From an uncultured Clostridia bacterium (lineage in GTDB: Bacteria > Bacillota > Clostridia > Christensenellales > Borkfalkiaceae), in NCBI GenBank assembly GCA_937915565.1, contig CALDMH010000158.1, positions 1-6,802 of the forward strand: a stretch of DNA of 6,802 nt, read 5' to 3'. Made by a program: the position numbers and the translations under genes. The notes beneath the pieces were generated by a model. The model was given only the letters and a program-made list of their open reading frames with translations. It had not been told where the DNA came from and made no database searches. Shown one piece after another: positions 1 to 4,186 of this stretch. The first letter of the stretch is position 1; every line of letters starts with the position of its first letter.

Positions 1-1
1 T

Positions 2-169
2 AAAAACAAAATAGAAATATACTTCAACTACTCAGATAAAACAAGACCCGACGACGATAGTCGAAGGGTCTTTATTTTTTACAAAAAAGAAGACGTTATC
101 TATATCGACAAACACCTCTTTTGTTGCGACGCCGAGCCGTTTAAGTATAATTTGGAGTTTTATATTTGA
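2..169 (+). CDS. C-terminal fragment of an unidentified protein, possibly a serine site-specific recombinase
   Basis: An open frame enters from the left edge and runs 55 codons to a TGA at 167-169; there is no start codon, so only the C-terminus is seen. The peptide begins KNKIEIYFNY and ends EPFKYNLEFYI. The IEIYFNY-type strand followed by charged residues resembles the C-terminal tail of large serine recombinases of Clostridia, but no catalytic domain, zinc ribbon or coiled coil is in view, so this family guess is weak. It is the only plausible coding segment on the plus strand, and it converges on the tRNA gene. An intrinsic-terminator-like hairpin lies inside the frame at 44-80, which is odd for a coding segment and raises the chance that this is a decayed or non-coding end. 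It could equally be an unrelated hypothetical protein. Confidence 0.4.
   Translation, partial: KNKIEIYFNYSDKTRPDDDSRRVFIFYKKEDVIYIDKHLFCCDAEPFKYNLEFYI
44..80 (+). terminator. Terminator-like hairpin with T tract
   Basis: AGACCC (44-49) pairs with GGGTCT (66-71), and GAC (50-52) with GTC (60-62) across a GAA bulge; the loop is 53-59. A T-rich run follows directly (71-80). The shape is that of a plus-strand intrinsic terminator, yet it falls inside the open frame 2-169. Either the frame is not translated to its end, or the hairpin is fortuitous. Confidence 0.4.
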
Positions 170-178
170 ATTTTAGGC

Positions 179-223
179 AAAAAAAAGACCGAGAAGAACC
201 TATTTCTCCCGGTTCAACTCGGT
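179..223 (-). terminator. Intrinsic terminator, minus strand
   Basis: Read on the minus strand, ACCGAG (218-223) pairs with CTCGGT (188-193), and GAACC (211-215) with GGTTC (196-200) across a 2x2 internal loop. The loop is 201-210, and eight Ts follow (179-186). No gene is recognised immediately upstream on this strand; it may back up the tRNA terminator or end an unrecognised transcript. Its 5' arm is nearly the same as that of the tRNA terminator at 485-524. Confidence 0.6.
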
Positions 224-439
224 TTGTTATCGAGCTTTACTCTGTTACGGAATTGTAAGGAGCAAAACGATAACGGTACTCAAAACTCTGCAACGCCCAT
301 TTCGTTTTGCGACGGAATAGCGTTTTGCCCGACTTCTTTTCTTTTTATAACCTTTTGGCAAAACGCGTCACCGTGACGCGGCGCGCAATAACTCAATTTA
401 TTCTCTAAAAACAAGCGCGCCGTCGTCAGCGGCGACATC

Positions 440-464
440 TCCGGTTAGCAGCTCCAAAACGAAC
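440..464 (+). repeat. Inverted duplicate of the tRNA-Thr 3' end
   Basis: These 25 bases are the exact reverse complement of 522-546. They therefore repeat, on the plus strand, the 3' part of the T stem, the 3' acceptor strand TAGCAGC, the discriminator, CCA and the first eight bases of the tRNA trailer. Identity stops abruptly on both sides. The two copies are 57 bases apart and face each other around the tRNA terminator. Confidence 0.85.
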
Positions 465-484
465 GTTTAAGAATGAATGAGAAC

Positions 485-524
485 AAAAAAAACCGAATTA
501 AACCATTACCGGTTCAATTCGGTT
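485..524 (-). terminator. Intrinsic terminator of the tRNA-Thr gene
   Basis: On the minus strand a 14-bp stem (511-524 with 491-504, one G-U pair) closes a 6-base loop (505-510) and is followed by six Ts (485-490). It starts five bases after the encoded CCA, so it ends the tRNA transcript. The 5' arm is also almost fully complementary to the T arm of the tRNA itself (one base missing), so an alternative pairing is possible. Confidence 0.85.
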
Positions 525-529
525 CGTTT

Positions 530-605
<76 letters not shown>

Positions 606-642
606 ATATCGCATAAAAAACGTTTTCTTTCAACGCCATATT

Positions 643-671
643 ATTCTATCATATCGGCTTAAAAAAAACAA
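643..671 (-). promoter_or_regulatory. Sigma-A-type promoter of the tRNA-Thr gene
   Basis: On the minus strand, TTGTTT (666-671) and TAGAAT (643-648) are separated by exactly 17 bases. Transcription would start near 636, giving a leader of about 30 bases before the tRNA at 605. The -35 box overlaps the T tract of the presumed terminator of the upstream HAD gene. Confidence 0.7.
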
Positions 672-702
672 CCTTTTTTACGCGGTTTTTTATCTTTTTT
701 AA
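661..702 (-). terminator. Weak terminator after the HAD phosphatase gene
   Basis: On the minus strand a short AACC/GGTT stem, extended by A-T pairs around one bulged base, is followed by a run of eight Ts (661-668). The stem is short and AT-rich, so termination may be partial. It lies 13 bases after the stop codon of the HAD gene and directly before the tRNA promoter, which supports the call. Confidence 0.4.
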
Positions 703-714
703 ATTTTTTTGGTT

Positions 715-1290
715 TTATTTACCCGTTCCGCCAAAATTCCAAGCAGAAATTTCGTCGCCTTTAACCATAAAGGCCTCCTTTGCAATTCTCGCCATAGGCT
801 CGTCGGCATAGGAATCGGAGTAAAATTTTTCGGGTTGTTCGTCACCGAAAACCTCTTTAAATCTACGAACTTTCTCCTCGTTGTAGTTATAAGTACCGGT
901 TAATGCGCCCGTTTTTTTATCCATACGAGTGCCGATAAGCTTAACCCCGAGTTTTTTCGTGATTGGCAAAAGAATAAATTCCGGCGTTGCCGAAACGATT
1001 ACGTCGTCGTCGCGCTTAACGTTTAAATACCATCGTTTAACGTTCTTTTCGTGCGTCGCCCAAAATTCTTCCAGCTCCTTGTCGACGTCGGTCAACGCTT
1101 TTAAAAAACCGAAAATTTTCACTCGGGCATAATCGCGAGAAACAAGTTTCAATTTTTTCTGCAAAAACCTGTAAAACTTGTATCTCCGCTCGTACTTCTT
1201 CATCTCGGGATATTTTGCGAAAACGTATTCTATAAAATGAAATTCGCTATCGCCGTAATATATCGTTTCATCAAAATCGTAAGCATTCAT
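715..1290 (-). CDS. HAD-IB family phosphatase (phosphoserine-phosphatase-like)
   Basis: This is a 191-residue cytoplasmic hydrolase of the haloacid dehalogenase superfamily, subfamily IB. Motif I is DFDET at residues 5-9 (nucleophile Asp5, acid/base Asp7), motif II is Ser100 in VIVSATPEF, motif III is probably Lys140 in NEEK, and motif IV is DSYAD at 159-163, which binds Mg2+. All catalytic residues are present, so it should be active on a small phosphomonoester; the substrate is not predictable. The segment at about 15-90 is the alpha-helical cap. The ATG at 1290 places motif I right at the N-terminus, as is normal in the family, and an in-frame stop lies six codons upstream. No clear Shine-Dalgarno sequence precedes it. 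It follows the ParB-like gene by 63 bases, and that gap holds one arm of the inverted repeat (1310-1337). Confidence 0.85.
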   Translation of the reverse strand: MNAYDFDETIYYGDSEFHFIEYVFAKYPEMKKYERRYKFYRFLQKKLKLVSRDYARVKIFGFLKALTDVDKELEEFWATHEKNVKRWYLNVKRDDDVIVSATPEFILLPITKKLGVKLIGTRMDKKTGALTGTYNYNEEKVRRFKEVFGDEQPEKFYSDSYADEPMARIAKEAFMVKGDEISAWNFGGTGK

Positions 1291-1309
1291 AAACGCGTGT
1301 TTTTAAGAT

Positions 1310-1337
1310 AAAAGTGGGGCTATAAGTCGATTAACGG
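1310..1337. repeat. Left arm of the inverted repeat flanking the parA/parB-like pair
   Basis: CTATAAGTCGATTAACGG at 1320-1337 is the exact reverse complement of 2636-2653. The similarity continues outward for ten more bases (1310-1319 against 2654-2663, 8/10), giving 26/28 overall. It sits between the stop of the ParB-like gene and the start of the HAD gene. It could be a partition (centromere-like) site, an operator, or the terminal repeat of a mobile cassette. Confidence 0.8.
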
Positions 1338-1353
1338 GCAATTTTTACGTTCA

Positions 1354-1806
1354 TCAAAGAAGATAGACGGGGAAATCGTCCTCACCCAACCTCTTGACGA
1401 GAGCGAACTTCTCTTCTTTCACGTCCACGCAGGTCTCCGGTTTTTTCACTGCTTTTTCCGTGCACTCGGACGTTGCACCGCACTTTTTGAGCTCGGTTTT
1501 CATCTTTTTTGCGTCGCCGTTAAGCACAACGGCCTTAACGACGGTTATTCCAAGTTCTTTAAGCGCGTTAAGCCTTTTTACGCCGTCGATAACTTTAAGC
1601 GAATCGCCGTCCTTAACGAGAATAACGGGCAAAATAACGCCGTTTTCCTTAACGGATTTAACAAGCGTGGGGCAAGCTTTGCCGGATTTATACGAAATAT
1701 CGCCGACAAAGACCTCCGCTATCGTCGTATCGAGCGTTTTTTGTTCGGTTTTTGCGGGCTTTTTAGTAGCCACGGCTCTTTTTACACTTTCTTTTCCGAT
1801 AGGCAT
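1354..1806 (-). CDS. Small protein with a ParB/sulfiredoxin-like domain, probable ParA partner
   Basis: This is a 150-residue protein. Residues 1-25 are lysine-rich and probably disordered. Residues about 28-95 match the ParB N-terminal (ParB/Srx) fold: SVKENGVILPVILVKDGD followed by VIDGVKRLNALKELGI, the counterpart of the GERRxRA box, here GVKR with only the second arginine kept. No helix-turn-helix and no ParB dimerisation domain follow; the protein is about half the usual ParB length. The C-terminal 50 residues carry three cysteines (109, 115, 126; a fourth is Cys45) and end FPVYLL, with no assignable domain. The ATG at 1806 has a strong AGGAGG and lies 25 bases after the ParA stop, so the two are co-transcribed. 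It probably stimulates the ParA ATPase and acts as its cargo adaptor, but DNA binding or CTP hydrolysis cannot be assumed. Confidence 0.75.
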   Translation of the reverse strand: MPIGKESVKRAVATKKPAKTEQKTLDTTIAEVFVGDISYKSGKACPTLVKSVKENGVILPVILVKDGDSLKVIDGVKRLNALKELGITVVKAVVLNGDAKKMKTELKKCGATSECTEKAVKKPETCVDVKEEKFALVKRLGEDDFPVYLL

Positions 1807-1831
1807 AACCTTTTTCCTCCTGAATTTTTAA

Positions 1832-2617
1832 TTATAATTTTTTCAACAACTCGTCGGCCAACGCTCCGTATTCAGTCGCGCTCCTTGCGGAACGTCTGAA
1901 CGCGCCGACGGGCTTGCTGTTATCCTGCGCCCACTCGACGGAGCTATCCAAATGAATTACGTTTTCAAAAACGGTTATTCCCTTCGTGTCGCGCAAGGTT
2001 TCCATCGTTTGTTTAAAGTAATTTTTCCTTGCGTCAACCTTCGTAACCACGATTCCCGCAAGTTCGAGCGAAGGAGAAATTTCCTTCACTTGCTCGACGA
2101 AATCGAACATATTCGCCAAACCGAACAGTCCCCAAGGGCTTGCTTCCACGGGCAATATGAGTTTATCCGAGGCGCACAAAATATTCATCACCCAGCAACC
2201 GAGCGTCGGCGGGGCGTCGATAAGAACGTAATCGTAAACTCCGCTTTCAACGACGGGAGAAAGAAGTTTTTTCAAAACGACTTCTCTTTGCCATTTTCCG
2301 AAAAGCTCGAATTCTATCGAACTCATAAGCGTTGACGAAGGAATTATGTCCACGTTTTCATAATCGGTTTTATAAATATATTCGTCGAGCGGTTTTTGCT
2401 CCCTGAGCGCGCCGTAAAGATTTTTCCCGCTTGCGGCTATTTCGAGCGATTTATCCTCGTCGAAATAGGAAAGCGTGAGATTCAGCTGCATATCGCCGTC
2501 GATAAGCAAAACCTTCTTGCCTCTTGCGGCAAAAGCGTAACCCAAGCTTGCGCAAGTTGTTGATTTTCCGCTTCCGCCTTTATTATTTGCAAAACATATC
2601 ACTTTCGTTTTCTTCAT
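1832..2617 (-). CDS. ParA/MinD-type partition ATPase
   Basis: This 261-residue cytoplasmic ATPase is of the ParA/Soj class, which forms ATP-bound dimers on nucleoid DNA and moves cargo when a partner triggers hydrolysis. The deviant Walker A motif is KGGSGKST at 13-20 (signature Lys13, Lys18), Walker A' is LLIDGDMQ at 37-44 (Asp42), and Walker B is VLIDAPP at 131-137 (Asp134). The C-terminus, RRSARSATEYGALADELLKKL-like, is the usual ParA end with basic residues. The length is that of small chromosomal or plasmid ParAs without an N-terminal HTH, and also of McdA proteins. The start is set at the ATG at 2617 because GGAG (2624-2627) lies six bases upstream; a TTG four codons earlier would overlap that site. 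It is followed by its probable partner and preceded, 51 bases away, by the DeoR gene. One arm of the inverted repeat lies 18 bases before the start. Confidence 0.93.
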   Translation of the reverse strand: MKKTKVICFANNKGGSGKSTTCASLGYAFAARGKKVLLIDGDMQLNLTLSYFDEDKSLEIAASGKNLYGALREQKPLDEYIYKTDYENVDIIPSSTLMSSIEFELFGKWQREVVLKKLLSPVVESGVYDYVLIDAPPTLGCWVMNILCASDKLILPVEASPWGLFGLANMFDFVEQVKEISPSLELAGIVVTKVDARKNYFKQTMETLRDTKGITVFENVIHLDSSVEWAQDNSKPVGAFRRSARSATEYGALADELLKKL

Positions 2618-2635
2618 AATAAACTCCAAAACACG

Positions 2636-2663
2636 CCGTTAATCGACTTATAGGCGCACTTTT
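2636..2663. repeat. Right arm of the inverted repeat flanking the parA/parB-like pair
   Basis: CCGTTAATCGACTTATAG at 2636-2653 mirrors 1320-1337 exactly, and 2654-2663 mirrors 1310-1319 at 8/10. It lies between the DeoR stop codon and the ParA ribosome binding site, where a bound protein could control parA expression. Confidence 0.8.
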
Positions 2664-2668
2664 TTATT

Positions 2669-3442
2669 TTATTCCGCATCCTCGGGATACAGACATTCCA
2701 CTTTCGCTTTTTCAAATCTTTCAAGCCAATCTTTCGGCGGCTTCACGTCCGTGACGATTACGTCCACGTCCGAAAGAGTTCCGACGACGTTAAAAGCTAT
2801 GTGATTGAACTTCGAGCTATCCACCGCAAGCACTCTCGTATCGCAATTTTCGAGCATAACGCGCTTTGTGGAAGCGTGCATATCGTGCGAATCCGTGAAA
2901 CCTTTATCGATGTCGAACCCTTTGCAAGAGATAATCGAAGCGTTGACGTGAAACCCCGAAATCATTTTATCGGCCTGATTTCCGACCAGCGCAAACGAAT
3001 CCTCGCCCAAAAGCCCGCCACTCGAAAATATTTTAAGGTTTTTCGCGTCTTTAAGTTCGATTAAAATTTCAAGCGAATTGGTGATTATCGTGAGATTTTT
3101 TCTATCCTTTATGCGGCGCGCGATGAAAAGCGCGGTGGACGACGAATCGAGCATTATGCTCATATTGTCGGTTATCCTGTCCGCAACGAGTTCCGCGATT
3201 TTTTGTTTTCCGATAACGTTCGTGCGTTTTCTCACGGCAAGCGGCATATCCGATTGTAAATTTTCGTTTAAAACCGCTCCGCCGTAAGCCTTCACAACCA
3301 ACCCTTCGGCTTCGAGTTTTTCGAGGTCGCGACGAATCGTTTCTTCCGAAACCTCAAACATAGCCGCAAGTTCGCTCACGACCACTTTTTTTTCTTCTTG
3401 TAATATCGATAATATCCTGTTTTTTCTTTCAACTGCCAGCAT
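2669..3442 (-). CDS. DeoR/GlpR-family transcriptional regulator
   Basis: This is a 257-residue repressor. Residues 1-57 form the DeoR winged HTH: RKNRILSILQEEKKV, then SELAAMFEVSEETIRRDLEKL and the GGAVL turn at 54-58. The rest (about 75-235) is the DeoR sensor domain of the isomerase-like fold, with LDSSSTALFIA, ITNSLEI, SGGLL and a late VDSSKF segment, which in this family binds phosphorylated sugars or related metabolites. The start is set at the ATG at 3442, which has AGGGG at 3449-3453 with ideal spacing. An upstream TTG would add 13 residues unlike the family N-terminus. Its promoter lies inside tandem repeats (3461-3543), which suggests autoregulation. It stands just after the BMC operon and in line with parA, and is the natural candidate to control the compartment genes; fucose- or rhamnose-type BMC loci commonly carry DeoR regulators, so a sugar-phosphate or aldehyde-pathway inducer is plausible. 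Confidence 0.92.
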   Translation of the reverse strand: MLAVERKNRILSILQEEKKVVVSELAAMFEVSEETIRRDLEKLEAEGLVVKAYGGAVLNENLQSDMPLAVRKRTNVIGKQKIAELVADRITDNMSIMLDSSSTALFIARRIKDRKNLTIITNSLEILIELKDAKNLKIFSSGGLLGEDSFALVGNQADKMISGFHVNASIISCKGFDIDKGFTDSHDMHASTKRVMLENCDTRVLAVDSSKFNHIAFNVVGTLSDVDVIVTDVKPPKDWLERFEKAKVECLYPEDAE

Positions 3443-3460
3443 CTTTTTCCCCTGACGTTT

Positions 3461-3543
3461 TTTTGATAAACGACGCGCCAAATTGCATTTTTATAAACGA
3501 TGCGTTAAATTATATTTTTGATGAGCAACGCGTTAAATTGCGA
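3461..3543. repeat. Three tandem 27-28 bp repeats upstream of deoR-type gene (probable operators)
   Basis: Units are 3461-3488, 3489-3515 and 3516-3543. Each begins TTTT, continues with an ATAAACGA-like segment (ATGAGCAA in the third) and has the core GCG(CC/TT)AAATT. A degenerate fourth core, GCGCTAAAT, lies at 3570-3578. The spacing of 27-28 bp puts the cores on roughly the same helix face after two and a half to three turns. They cover the promoter of the DeoR-type gene and are best read as operator sites for that repressor. Confidence 0.7.
3509..3537 (-). promoter_or_regulatory. Promoter of the deoR-parA-parB-like unit
   Basis: On the minus strand, a perfect -10 box TATAAT (3509-3514) is preceded by TTTAAC (3532-3537) at 17 bases. 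Both boxes lie inside the tandem repeats: the -35 is part of the third unit and the -10 of the second. Transcription would begin near 3502 and leave a leader of about 60 bases. Confidence 0.6.
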
Positions 3544-3587
3544 TTTTCGCTAATCAAAAGCATTGAGGCGCGCTAAATGCTAAATAA

Positions 3588-3627
3588 GCAAAAAAAGCCT
3601 TCGCAAACTCTTATTTGCGAAAGCTTT
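3588..3627 (-). terminator. Strong intrinsic terminator of the BMC operon
   Basis: On the minus strand, AAAGC-T-TTCGCAAA (3614-3627) pairs with TTTGCGAA-G-GCTTT (3594-3607), a 14-bp stem with one wobble pair and a 6-base loop. A run of seven Ts follows (3590-3596). It starts four bases after the stop codon of the PduT-like gene and separates the BMC operon from the DeoR unit. Confidence 0.92.
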
Positions 3628-3631
3628 GAGA

Positions 3632-4186
3632 TTACAAAATCTTTTCGATTAACTTTCTGTCCGGACGAGCAATCACGGTGGCGTCGAGAAGCATTCCGCT
3701 TTCCGAAACGACCGCTTTCGCCCTGTCTACCGCGGCCTGAACCGCCGCGACTTCACCCGTAAACGTAACGTAAGATTTTCCGCACATTCCTTTCGCAAGC
3801 CTGATTTCAATCAGGGTTATTTCGGACGTTTTGACCGCGTTATCCGCCGCGACGATGATTTGCGCCGCGTCGAAAGTTTCGATAACGCCGAGCGCGTTCA
3901 CCGTTTCCACGTCCACGTTCGTCGTTCCGATTATCGCGGGGAAAATCGAAGCGTCGGGATTGCCGAGAACGAAACTATCGATACTCTTTTCTCCGTCCGA
4001 ATTGTTTGCGGCTTCAACCGCGGCTTTCACCGCGCTTAAATCTCCCGTGACTATCGCGATATATTTCCCGGGGCAAACGGTTTGCGCTTCGATTATGTCT
4101 ACCTCCGAAGTTTTAACCATTATATCCGTTGCGGTGATACCTGCGCACACCGTTTTAAATTCAATCATTCCTATGGCTCTGCCCAT
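3632..4186 (-). CDS. pduT: PduT-like trimeric BMC shell protein (BMC-T)
   Basis: This 184-residue protein is built of two tandem BMC domains: residues 1-90 (MGRAIGMIEF, then CPGKYIAIVTGDLSAVKAAV) and residues 98-184 (ALGVIETFDAA, then GKSYVTFTGEVAAVQAAV). It forms trimers that act as pseudohexameric tiles of the shell. The first-domain pore loop has Cys38 in TVCPG. In Salmonella PduT, also 184 residues, Cys38 of the three subunits holds a [4Fe-4S] cluster in the central pore. The second domain also carries a pore-loop cysteine, Cys135 in GMCGK. Its start overlaps the stop of the PduS-like gene in a TAATG junction, which couples their translation and fits a joint role in moving electrons across the shell. 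It is the last gene before the terminator. Confidence 0.93.
   Translation of the reverse strand: MGRAIGMIEFKTVCAGITATDIMVKTSEVDIIEAQTVCPGKYIAIVTGDLSAVKAAVEAANNSDGEKSIDSFVLGNPDASIFPAIIGTTNVDVETVNALGVIETFDAAQIIVAADNAVKTSEITLIEIRLAKGMCGKSYVTFTGEVAAVQAAVDRAKAVVSESGMLLDATVIARPDRKLIEKIL

Larger units (their letters stand above)
170..484. other. Gene-free stretch dense in inverted repeats
   Basis: No convincing reading frame was seen. The stretch holds the minus-strand terminator at 179-223 and then consecutive inverted repeats: GCAAAACGA 262-270 with 302-310; GCGTTTTGCC 320-329 with 357-366; CGCGTCAC 364-371 with 373-380; CGGCGCGC 379-386 with 415-422. Next comes an inverted copy of the tRNA-Thr 3' end at 440-464. 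The arms are 8-10 bp and most match perfectly, so the region can fold into a row of hairpins on either strand. It could be a structured RNA, a remnant end of a mobile element, or a recombination site; the sequence alone does not decide. Confidence 0.5.

Noticed and set aside
1291..1353. Sigma-A promoter for the HAD gene
   Set aside because: TTGCCC and several AT-rich hexamers are present, but no pair has acceptable spacing and sequence together.
1394..1831. 145-codon plus-strand frame opposite the ParB-like gene
   Set aside because: Its low-complexity serine/threonine-rich product is the antisense of a lysine-rich protein with a recognisable fold and an AGGAGG start signal.
2618..2629. TTG start giving ParA four extra residues
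   Set aside because: The ATG at 2617 has a well-spaced GGAG, and the TTG codon overlaps that Shine-Dalgarno sequence.
1310..2663. Simple insertion sequence bounded by terminal inverted repeats
   Set aside because: No transposase is encoded between the repeats and no target-site duplication was visible; kept only as one of several explanations.
3443..3481. TTG start giving the DeoR-type protein 13 extra residues
   Set aside because: The ATG at 3442 has AGGGG at ideal spacing and yields the family's normal N-terminus; the extension is made of operator-repeat sequence.
3461..3543. Tandem repeats as a CRISPR array
   Set aside because: The units follow each other directly without spacers of constant size, differ among themselves, and overlap a promoter.
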